From Heligmosomoides polygyrus polygyrus (Eukaryota; Nematoda; Chromadorea; Rhabditida; Heligmosomidae), in NCBI GenBank assembly GCA_947396885.1, contig OX377202.1:35425478-35489477 (forward strand): a DNA stretch of 64,000 nucleotides. Reading direction: 5' to 3'. Numbering within the stretch: the stretch's first letter is position 1; every line of letters starts with the position of its first letter. Positions 13,073 through 22,300 of the stretch are shown piece by piece. A program made the translations under genes and the position numbers. The notes under the pieces are model-generated. The model was not told where the DNA came from, ran no database searches, and saw nothing but the letters and a program-made list of their open reading frames with translations.

Positions 13073-13690
13073 TTTTTCTGAAAAGGATAAAACGCTGACT
13101 TGTTTTGGGCTACCGCGTGGTCTATCTCACAGAAGAATTAACTGGTACTGACTTCATTATTATTATGGTGCGTGGGGCTGAATTCTGTCAGGGTTTGGAA
13201 GCAAGCATCTGCAAGCGTGCCAATCTTCTGGTTTATGAATGAAAAGGAGTTAAGATGGATGCTAATTGTTAATTCACCAAAAATTTGGGGGCTGTATTGT
13301 ATCCCAGTCACAATGCTGAAGGCAGCTGGATGCTCTCACAGAACGGATTACAAATGTTAGAGTGTTTGCTCCTGATGTGAAGTAGACCTGCCAAATCTCA
13401 TTGCTGCTTATGAAATTCAATAAATCAAGAAAAGAAACAGAGTTTAAGGACTGATGCCTGTGATCCAGTCTAAGGGATCATCTGAGGAGTAAAGCTTAAT
13501 TCATAGCAACTTTTACAGCTTGAGTAGTTCCGTGGAAGACTTGTTGGAAGTTCCACAAAGTGTCGTTTGAGGTCCTGCTCGAGTTAGTTGAGGATCATCA
13601 TTTGAAACGAAGTCATACGAAGAAATGTAATTTGTGTATATTTTAGTCGCACGCTGTTGCGTGGAGAGATTCGTGTTCGTTTACCTGCTT

Positions 13691-13880
13691 AAAAAAGTGG
13701 TACATGTAGCGAAGACGCATCGCAAGGGTGAAGGAACGCGCGACTGTTCCTATCGTAATCGCGGCAGCCAATTAGGTGCTCTTCCTGTGTGGATGAGCTG
13801 GTGCTGATTGGCTGCCGCTGTTACAGTAGAAGTTGCGTTCCCGCACCTCGCTGTGCGTCTTTGCAACATGTATTTAAAAA
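13691..13880. repeat. Palindromic MITE-like element
   Basis: Arms of about 80 bp. The left arm has ACATGTAGCGAAGACGCATCGC and GCGGCAGCCAATTA. The right arm has the reverse complements GATTGGCTGCCGC and GTGCGTCTTTGCAACATGT. The arms have diverged but are clearly related. No coding capacity. Confidence 0.65.
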
Positions 13881-14275
13881 AAATTATACGTTCGAGGTAA
13901 TTATGCTCATCCACCTATGGAAAAAATGCTGACGTATACAGCTTACTCAAGGGATAGAATCGTTTCTAACAGACGGATATGTCGTGACTTTATAGTCCCA
14001 TTACGTTGGTACTAAGTTACCTACACTGATCATGAGCTGACCGGGGAGAGAGCATTAGACCTAAAACCAATTCTTGAACGGCTACAGCACATGTGCTTCA
14101 GAATTTTTTGCTTCAAAATACTTAAGAATTTCACTAACTGCAAATAGTGTTAGGGTCGTATAAAAGTCTCCACAAATTTTTTGAAAAATCCTCAACTACT
14201 TGAATCTCCGCAATAGCTATATTTGCATAGCAACGTCTCCTTGCATAGTTTTAATCACGACGTCAACTCCACAGG

Positions 14276-15235
14276 TGATCCTTGCAGCCATCATCTTCTA
14301 TGAATGTCGTCGTGGCACTGAAGCGACGGCAACCGTTCGAAACATCAGCAGGGAGATGACATCAAATACATCAACATTGTAATCCGTCATTCCGCTCACT
14401 TCAAAGAAGGAGACACGGGTTTCGATGACAAACCTCGGTCAGGACGCCGCCATGCCGTGGAAGACTCCGCCATTCTCGATGCTGAAAGGGGAAGTCGGAG
14501 GTTAGCACTCCTGTCTTGCGACGAGGCTCGGCTGCACCCATCCAACAATCCACAGTCGCCTTCAGTTCGCTGGATACAGAATGCTGACTCGATTGATCCA
14601 TCACGTTTTGACAGATAGCATGTGGCTAACCTGGGTTTCTTTTTGTCACTTTCTCCATCTCTGCCGGCACCGAGAGGAGTTTCTAGAAGACCCGATTACT
14701 TGAGATGGGGGTTGGATCCTTTACAATTCTAACACGCATTGTGTCCTGTGGTTCTTCGAGGAGAGTACCCGCCAGCGCAAACCAAAATGGCTTCCATCCC
14801 AAGAATTGTCTCCTTTGATGCTTGTGCGATTCGAGAGGAATTTCGCACCAAGAGTTGCTTCCGCATGGACACACAGTCATCGGCAGCATTTACGCAAAGC
14901 AACTTCAGAAACTGGGGAACGCTGTTCGGGAAAAATGGCGAAGTTACTGCTACTTCTGTCCATCTCTTTCACGACGGCCCGCATGTAGCTTAAGCGAACC
15001 GTAGTAATTGGAGGAGCTATGGTGCGACACAGTCCCCCACCCACCCTATTGCCCTGATATTGCCCCTTAGAATATACCTTTTTCGCTCCCTTAGGGCATT
15101 CATACCAAAGATATTGAGGGGAAGATCCGCGATTTCTTTGACTCCCGGCATCTTCAGTTCTGAGAGAAGGTGGTCACTGACCTGCCTTTATGGGTGGCAC
15201 ACTGTGTGGTGTAACGATGGTGATTTTAATGTTGA
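14276..15235 (+). pseudogene. mariner-type transposase, degenerate
   Basis: On the + strand, through several frames, the order of mariner transposase motifs can be followed. These are FYECRRGTEATATVRNIS (helix-turn-helix region, usually FYEFRRGTNA), HFKEGDTGFDDKPRSGR (usually GDxSLEDKPRSGRP), LFHDGPHVA (remnant of the HDNARPHVA catalytic block), PPPTLLP then LEYTFFAPL (remnant of HPPYSPDLAPSDYHLF) and a final NDGDFN. The catalytic acidic blocks are damaged and many stops and frameshifts are present. Terminal inverted repeats were not identified. Confidence 0.7.
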
Positions 15236-15305
15236 GTGAATTCAATTGTATGCAGAAGAAAAAATAATGAAGAAAAATGTCGAACACCTCAAGACTTCCT
15301 TAGCA

Positions 15306-15309
<4 letters not shown>

Positions 15310-15368
<59 letters not shown>
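15310..15368. repeat. (AT)n microsatellite
   Basis: About 29 uninterrupted AT dinucleotides. It follows the word AGCAACCTT. Confidence 0.95.
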
Positions 15369-15371
<3 letters not shown>

Positions 15372-15600
15372 AGCACTTGTCACTTTGTCACTTATTTCAC
15401 CCAGTGATCAACAAAAACTTCCATTTGATCATGTGATAGAACTTTCTAAGAGTTCGTGTGCAATATACATATGAGTAAGTGATCACTTATCTCACTCACT
15501 ACTCTTACCTCTTGTTCCCTCACAGCTCAAGAGCAAAGAGGCTGCTCTATGTAATCGCGCCTGGCACCGCGGGTTAACAGCGTACGCTCCTCGCATCCTT

Positions 15601-15990
15601 TTATCTGGGCAGAGTTAGCTGAGTAGGCCTATCATTTTTGACTTTCAGGCCATTGTGTCCAGACCTTGTCGGATAAAATTTCACAAACAATCTTGACTCA
15701 ACCGCTTGAGGCATTCCCACCATTACTCTTTCATCTCTTGTTTGTTCTGGAAACATGCAGCTCTGCAAAGAAATGCACTTCACTCTAAAGGGGCGTGTCA
15801 CTCCTCGCTTCTGGAATTTGTATGTGAACCAATTGGGTACCTTCAACAGCAGGCTTTCTAGCCCTTGAGAACTCCGACTGAGTCATCAGTTTGTCAGCCA
15901 ATGATTTGTCATCGTCGCCATTTATTAGCAGCAGCAACTGTGAGATTGATGAGGCGTCCTCATCCGTCGTAAACTCATCGTGCAGTGAGT
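15601..15990 (-). pseudogene. Coding-like fragment of unknown family, frameshifted
   Basis: Two overlapping - strand frames look protein-like. The upstream one (about 15990 to 15785) reads HDEFTTDEDASSISQLLLL then SEFSRARKPAVEGTQLVH. The downstream one continues with FRVKCISLQSCMFPEQTRD and SRLFVKFYPTRSGHN. A frame change lies near 15790. I do not recognise the family; an old transposon gene or a host pseudogene are both possible. The region is flanked by a near-identical word of about 30 bp (at 15368 and 16168) in direct orientation. Confidence 0.3.
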
Positions 15991-16251
15991 AAATGTGCTA
16001 TGGAAGAAGGCAAAGCGAGCACTCTTCTTCTGAGGAGCGGAAACCTCCGTTCTTAATAACAACTTCACATCGCTATTTTGGAAGGTTTTTAAGCCACTTT
16101 AAGAAGCTGGTGAATCAGGGATGAAGCAGCAGTGTAACATTTTAACAACAAGTCAGTCTCGAAAGACCACAGCACTTTTCACTTTGTCACTTATTTCGAA
16201 CGGAAAGACTGTCTAGAATGTACGCTGCAAGATGCGGCTGGGGGTACTGGT

Positions 16252-17683
16252 CAGGGGTGCACATTTAACGGTTAACGATTTAACGAATTTAACGAATTAA
16301 CGGCATTTTTCGGTAAAACCTGGCTTAACGATTTAACGGGAATTTTTAGAAATTTAACGGATTTTTTAACGGACGTTTTTCTCAGTGAGTTTATCACCTC
16401 TCATCCCCCCGATTAGGACTGCTCTTGAAGAAACTTGTTGTCAGCAAGAATATTTTAATATTTTCATGAATTGGTTTGACTTTTTGAAAATAATGCGTTT
16501 TGTGGCACGTGTAGAGCAGTCGGAGGAGATGCTCGCGTGCAGCCGAAACCAGTTTCCCGGTTCTGATTTCCCGCTCAGGCCAATCAAACCTTCCATCCCT
16601 CCCGTGTCGGAGAATTGATACCAGAATTGTCTGGGAAGGAAAGGGCGCTGACTTCTTCATCGGCTGGCTACCGCAAGTCATTTTACGGCCCAGTACGCAA
16701 TCAAATCGCCTTCAGGATATCCCTTAGAAGTAGAATGCGTGGCGCATCCCAAAGGGGATTGAGTAACGCCGTCCTTTATCCTTATCCTTCAATGCATTTT
16801 GGAGCTAGAAATTTTTTCGCCGAGCCAGCAAGCACGTCAACGAGTCCGCTAAGTACTGATCTAACCCCTCATAAGATATGCCTCTCCTCACTTGGCGTTG
16901 TTTGTCCCAGAATACGTTTGTCAGCCACCTAGAACAGTGGAGACGGAGAGAATGTTTTTGGCTGCTGGAAGTATTTAAAGATTTTAGAAAAACGCTAATA
17001 ACAAAAATTAGAAAAGCTATTTATCGCGAACGTTAACACGTTGATGACGTGTCACACCTTTTCGGCAGTGTGGGGCGGTGTGACACGATGCCGCATCATG
17101 GTCCCGACGTTGCAAAAAAAATGGATTGGTCCCACACACCAAGCACTTGAAAATTATGTGTTTGACAACGTGTTAACATGCCACTGATGGGCTTTCATGC
17201 CACGAATGGGCTTTTAATTGTATTTTTCATTAACTCTTTCTGCACTAGCGGGCTGGTGCCCGCATCGAGATTGCATATGCTCGTAGAACTAGGAAAGGAG
17301 GGAAGGGGGAATCCGGGTTCTGCCTGATCACACATTTTAAGATGACCTGTCGGTGGTCATCATCAATGATAAATCCATAGCTGTTCTTACTCCACAACTG
17401 TGGGTAATTTTTCGCTGAGAGCTTCTCTATTTTTTATGTTTGTTGATGTTCAATTGATTAATTTACATTGTAGTATTACACTCCTTTCCTTGAACTTTAG
17501 CTGTTGACCTCTTGAAGTTGAAATGTAGAAGGTTTTCCTTGATTATTTCCACTTGAAATAATGATTTGCAGCTAATGGCATTTTTTAACGAAATTTAACG
17601 ATTTACCGGAAATTTAACGAAAATTTTCCGTTAAAAAATTTCGTTAAAAAAATTTAACGCACAGAATTTTGTGTGCACCCCTG
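16252..17683. mobile_element. Non-autonomous hAT-type DNA transposon with nested SINE
   Basis: The ends are CAGGGGTGCACA at 16252 and TGTGCACCCCTG ending at 17683. These fit the hAT-type terminal pattern and are flanked by the 8-bp duplication GTACTGGT (16244-16251 and 17684-17691), the size typical of hAT insertions. Both termini are followed by about 100 bp of irregular TTTAACG-rich sequence. No transposase was found. Inside are a SINE (16502-16793) and a nested inverted repeat at 17032-17178 (GTTAACACGTTG with CAACGTGTTAAC, and GTGTCACACC with GGTGTGACAC). Length is 1,432 bp including the SINE. Confidence 0.85.
16502..16793 (+). mobile_element. tRNA-derived SINE (family A), nested in the hAT element
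   Basis: Shows GTAGAGCAGTCGGAGGAG (A box), GGTTCTGATTTCCCGC (B-box region), CCAATCAAACCTTCCATCCC, GCTGGCTACCGCAAGTCATT, GGCGCATCCCAAAGGGGATT and GAGTAACGCCGTCCTTTATCC. It inserted after the hAT element was in place. Confidence 0.85.
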
Positions 17684-17769
17684 GTACTGGTTTATAGCCC
17701 ATAACGCTCTTCCTCTTTCGGAGGAGTAGTCGGTGTTACATCTAGGAAGTAAGAGTAATGAACATGGCT

Positions 17770-18420
17770 ATCGTTTGGGTACGTCAGTAATCGAGAAGGT
17801 CGAACAGATCACGGACCTTGATTTCCTGATTCAGACGTGGCCTCAGCTTTGACAAACATCGCGACTGTATTATGTCCAAAGTACCTGTTGTAGTGTACCG
17901 CACCTTTTGTTCTTTATCAATGGGGAACTCTGGTGTTCTGCTTCAGGCTTTGAAGTCATTTGTTATGCCGTTAGTCGAGTTGGGGACATTTGTGTTTAAT
18001 CCATACAAGCGCAAAGTTATCGACAAAATAGATAAAGTTCAGGACAGTTTTACACGGAAACCGAGATCAGGTCAAAAGGGTTCAACTGCGAAAACATATC
18101 ATCTGCCCAGGAAAGGAATCTTAGTCTCAATTTGCAAGCTCTTGCCTCTAAAAGGCGTAAGTTTGACTTGCTGACGTTTCACAAAATAATTCACAGGCGA
18201 AATGCTTTGCAGCTGGGATCCTTTCTTCACGTGAGACATTCTTCCACTAGGGGTACCTCGCGCAAACCTATCTTGTCTAGGGCTACATCAAACTGCAGGA
18301 AATATTTCTTGACCAACCGTGTCTGCGACGATTCCGTTGGCCTAGGCAAGAAAGTCAACATCCCTTCCAGTCATCCTTCCTTCAAAAAACTTATAAAGGG
18401 TCACTTTGACGGATGAGCAC
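17770..18420 (+). pseudogene. CR1-like LINE 3' end (ORF2 C-terminus)
   Basis: The + strand frames read ALKSFVMPLVELGTFVFNPY, IDKIDKVQDSFTRK, then after a frame change near 18130 SKRRKFDLLTFHKIIH, FLHVRHSSTRGTS, ILSRATSNCRKYFLTNRV and PSFKKLIKGHFDG followed by a stop at 18414-18416. This is the standard C-terminal domain order of a CR1-like ORF2. It begins about 90 bp beyond the hAT element and is 5' truncated. An AT-rich tail (TTAATTAATTAATA) follows at about 18450. Confidence 0.7.
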
Positions 18421-19429
18421 CCCCTGTTTGACGCCCTCCTGTTTGTTTGATTAATTAATTAATATCGTCGTTTTTTAAAAATATACTCTTGCCAATTTTT
18501 TGGCTTGCTATTTGTTTGTTTTTTCTTTGTCTTCGCCTATCTAATTTTGCATCACTATCTTCTTCTCGGCATGGTAGTGTATGTATCTTTTGTTTTATTA
18601 TTTCCATTACTCTCACTCACATGGAGATACCTCCCTATGTAATGAATAACATAAACTGAGGTGTGAAAACCGAAATCTCCATCTTTCATGAAAAATGATC
18701 TAGTAATTCGGTTATGGTAAGGTTTCCTCGAGGAAAGAATGCGATTTGAAAGGCCAAGTTTTCAGCTACGCTGGGTGATGTGCATATTTTCTATGAAGGC
18801 GAGAGAAAAGACTGAACGTTCCTTAGATCAGAACTCTCTTTCGTGTTTACCACACACACACACTGTTTTTGACGAGACTTTCTCGTCGACTTCTGGCTGG
18901 GTTGTAATTCGAGCGGAGCAGTCCGCTGAAATCCTGGCGCTAATCCAGAAACTCCTGACTCAGCACCGGTCGAGGGTTACACACTCGGCGGCCGGCCACT
19001 GTCGGGCAGCGACCACCGAGCGCCTGTCAGGATCACAGCTGATATTTGCGCCGACGAGCGGTTCGTTATCCGGCTCTGCACCTCCGATCACGCCCACATT
19101 TCTCAGTAAACCACCGCTGCCCGGCTTCTCCTCCGAATTTTTCTGCCGTTCCTCTATTGATCGTTGACGGGTGGAGTATTTGGATTTAGAAGAAGAAGCG
19201 CAAAATGCCGACACTGTTTCAGACAGTCTGGACCGTCTAAGATTTCAGACGAGAAAGCATTTGTCGAAACAGTTTTTAGCAGATTTATAGTGGTCATGGA
19301 AGGCGATTGTTAGAAACCTATAGGGAGAGGCTGTTCAGATACCTAAGTCGATAGCTCTTTGTCCTTGCACCTTCGGTATTCTCTTCCGTTATCTATCGCA
19401 GATGTAGTGGTCAGGAGTCTTCCAGTCTT
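18421..19429. other. No gene recognised
   Basis: Contains an open frame of 142 codons at 18739-19167 (+) and one of 84 codons on the opposite strand (18960-19214). Both are low-complexity and Ser/Pro-rich and lack a recognisable domain or clear splice context, so I do not call a gene. Confidence 0.3.
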
Positions 19430-19497
19430 CCACAATTTAATCGTTAGTGATATAGTAGTGATTGTACCACCACTACTCACTAACGGTCAAATTGTGT
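19430..19497. repeat. Short inverted repeat
   Basis: CACAATTTAATCGTTAGTGA pairs imperfectly with TCACTAACGGTCAAATTGTG, with ACTACTA-type words near the loop. It directly precedes a SINE. Confidence 0.6.
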
Positions 19498-19499
19498 GC

Positions 19500-19640
19500 G
19501 TAAGGAGCGTGGAGCGTAGTCTGAGAAGGCGCTGGCAGTCGTGTGCACCCGATACCCGGCTCTTGGTGGATTTCCCGCTCAGGCCAACCAAGCGTTCCAT
19601 CCCTTCGGGGATTCCTTGTTCATGTGATACAGTCGTTGTT
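19500..19640 (+). mobile_element. tRNA-derived SINE (family A), 5' half only
   Basis: GGAGCGTAGTCTGAGAAGG, GTGTGCACCCGATACCCGG, GATTTCCCGCTCAGGCCAAC and CCAAGCGTTCCATCCCTTC match the SINE head. The 3' half is missing. Confidence 0.7.
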
Positions 19641-20087
19641 GATAGCTTTCCAGGGTCCGTATGGGCTAGCTCCAGAAGTTCGTAAATGCCGACAATCCAG
19701 AAGTTCGATCCTCTTCACTCCCTCACTTTCCTTATATTACCTCAACATAAGAAGAACGTCAACTCCGCCGTTTTAGGAAGGGCTTTGTTGAGTTTGAAAG
19801 CGAAGTAATCTAAAAGCGAAAGTGTTTCTGCGATGCCCTCAATCATATAATGTTCGTTTTGTCACGAGGACAATGGTAGCATTTTTGGATTCAAAGAAGA
19901 GCCAGTCGGTGAGATAAATGTTACTCCGTTTGCAAACGAAAGACTGCAAGCGCATAAATTTGAATGGGGCAAGCATAATCGACACATCCAGTGTAAAGAA
20001 AGGGTCAGTCGACTGTATTTGGATGTGAGGCTTGTTTTACTTCTAGCTGAACACGTTAAAATAACGTGATTTTAATGTGCCTTTGCG

Positions 20088-20376
20088 AGTAGATTGGCAC
20101 GTGAAGCGCCCTTCGAGAAGGAGTCGACTGTCACATGGACCCAATTCCAGGTTCTTGGTTCGGATCTCCCTCTCAGACACACCGAGCGTTCTATCCTTTC
20201 GAAGCCGGTCATTTGGTACCAGACTCGTATGGGAAGGTTAAAACATGCCGCGTTCATCGGCTGGTCACCTCAGATCATGCTATAGGCCAAATACGCATTC
20301 AAATCGTCCCCACGAATCCCGTAAAAGTAGAGTGCGTGGCGCATCCCTAAAGGGATTGAGTAACGCCATCCTTATT
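20088..20376 (+). mobile_element. tRNA-derived SINE (family A), full length
   Basis: Head GAAGCGCCCTTCGAGAAGG, B-box region GGTTCTTGGTTCGGATCTCC, then GAAGCCGGTCATTTGGTACC, GCGTTCATCGGCTGGTCACC, GTGGCGCATCCCTAAAGGG and GAGTAACGCCATCC. Confidence 0.8.
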
Positions 20377-20389
20377 TATCGTTTATTGA

Positions 20390-20690
20390 GCCCGTAGCGT
20401 CGTAGGTAGCGCAGCTGGGAGAAGCGTCGGTCCTCTTGCGCACCACAAGTTGCTGTTCAATTATTATATTCAGGTTCTGCCGCAGTCAACCAAGACTTCA
20501 CTAAAACAGGAGTTTGTGAACTTTCTGACAAGGCTAGACACCGACATGCCCATCGGCTGACTGCTGCCAATCGTTGTATGTGTAGGCCGAATGCTTATTC
20601 AAAGTGCTTCTGCGAACTTCCATAGAAGGAAACTGTGGGGCACACTCTGGAGAGGGATTGATCACCATCGCCATTCATTCTTCATTGGAT
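20390..20690 (+). mobile_element. tRNA-derived SINE (family A), strongly diverged, in tandem with the previous copy
   Basis: Head GGTAGCGCAGCTGGGAGAAG, then CAGTCAACCAAGACTTC, CCATCGGCTGACTGCTGCC, GGCCGAATGCTTATTCAAAG and GAGGGATTGATCACC follow the family order at lower identity. Confidence 0.55.
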
Positions 20691-21160
20691 ATTTCCATGC
20701 GCTGCTTCGGTGATGGGATATGGTTTGCATTATTGACGTCCCTCCAGCAGTGCGGCGAGAGCTGTGCAATTGTTCTCAAACATTTGCTCCACAGATGTTC
20801 CTCAACTTCTAAACGGTTGCGCAGCCAAGGATTCTCACTGGTGCTGTTCTCTGAATCACCGGCTGTCTGTGTTCACTTTTGAAAAGATGTAGGAACTTGA
20901 TAATAAATTCTCATAAGGTGCCTTTACCTCTCCGAATTATTATGAGACATCCCTTGCAACTACAGGTTTATGAATTAATGGCAAAATCATTTTCATTTTG
21001 AAATAATTACATTTCTCACTCCACAAAGGATGCGAACGATAGACTTTATTTGAGGTAGTTTCAAGCTTGCTCCACATAATCCATGCCTTTTTTGCTTTTT
21101 TGTGTTAGTGGCAAAGCTCGAAATATTAGGGCAATTATTTTGTCAAATTATTAGAACTAA

Positions 21161-21620
21161 TTCAAATCAGTTTCTTTAAGCCTCAATTGGCTGGTATCGA
21201 GGTTGTAAGCTGTCACAACGATGTTTTGTTGCGATCAAAACTTCTAGCGCCGGGCGGGACTCGAACCCGCACCTCCCGGTCCCGGAGCATTCCCACCCGG
21301 TCAGAGGGAGGTGCGGGTTCGAGTCCCGCCTGGCGCTAGAAGTTTTGATCGCAACAAAACATCGTTGTGACAGCTTTCAACCTCCAAGCCAATTGAGGCT
21401 TATAGAAACTGATTTGAATTGTTTCTATCAAGACCATCAGCTTAACTGGTTCCATGCTGATATCAGCGGTCAGCTCATCCCGGATACGGGTGGGTGCTGA
21501 TCGGTTCCAAGAGGTGTGGATGTTGCGTTCAATCAAACGGCGCCGGTGGTGTAATGGCGTAGAGCATTCCCGCCCGATCAGAGGGAGGTACGGGTTCGAG
21601 TCCCGCCTTGCGCTAGAAGT
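21161..21620. mobile_element. Inverted-repeat element with tRNA-like termini, copy 1
   Basis: Flanked by an 11-bp direct repeat ATTAGAACTAA (21150-21160 and 21621-21631). The left part is a near-perfect palindrome (arms about 21161-21277 and 21306-21420). Its arm tips carry the T-arm-like motif GCGGGTTCGAGTCCCGCC and its inverse. A further tRNA-like module lies at 21538-21617, with TGGTGTAATGGCGTAGAGCA (A-box-like) and GGGTTCGAGTCCCGCC (B box). Between them is the word GGTTCCATGCTGATATCAGC, which recurs at 27871. The anticodon arm does not fold properly, so this is not a functional tRNA gene. Confidence 0.7.
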
Positions 21621-22300
21621 ATTAGAACTAAACTTTGCTGGGATAAGTAAATGCTAGTGAACTCCCAAAACCGCTTACCGGAGAAAGACTTACCGGAGCT
21701 GTGGTTGCAGCAAAAACGGCAACTTTTAAGGAAATGCTGGGTGTGAATCCCATTTCCCAACGGCTGCTGATGTCAGAAGAAGCGAGCTCGGGTGTTGTTG
21801 TAGTGTATGCATTTCCTTTATGTTTGAACTCTATGCAACCACTTACCTACATACAATGTTTGAGTTCTCTGCGGTTAATATTTTACACTTTTTAAAAGGG
21901 AGGAATCGAACTGCATGTGTCAGTGATACTCTCAGAACTTCCTCCATTTTCAATCTATCTCTGCTTGCCTTTGAAAAAAGGATCTGCTCTCAGAAAATAG
22001 GTCTGTGTTTTCGATTCTGGCTTTCTGCACGCAGATTTCAGTTCGAATATTAAACTTTCTATATTTAATATCATTTTTTCTATTTCCATGTCCTCTTTTG
22101 ATTTTTTCATTCAGTTACGCTTTATAAATTGTTATTTGATACTTTACTTGATCAGTTACAAATAATGAGCTCAAGCAGTGGGATTCGTCGCTTCTGAACC
22201 AGGAATTGAGAATGCTCTATCGTGAAAAACCGGCGAAAAGCCATAGTTCGTGGCGTAGCACTTGAGCAATCGAATGACAAGTCGTTAACAATCGTTGTTA
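21621..22300. other. Upstream of the next gene, nothing recognised
   Basis: No coding exon supported. It presumably includes the 5' flanking region of the gene starting at 22301, but no promoter element is clear enough to call. Confidence 0.3.

Larger units (their letters stand above)
12011..14270. other. Intergenic, no gene recognised
   Basis: No coding exon that I can support. It contains two inverted repeats (12998-13072 and 13691-13880), listed separately. Confidence 0.35.

Noticed and set aside
18739..19167. 142-codon open frame as a gene
   Set aside because: No recognisable domain, an equally open frame on the other strand, and no splice or start context; kept only as unassigned sequence.
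21538..21617. Possible functional tRNA gene
   Set aside because: A- and B-box-like words and a good T arm are present, but the anticodon arm does not give a 5-bp stem with 7-base loop and the acceptor ends pair poorly. It is better explained as part of a repeat.
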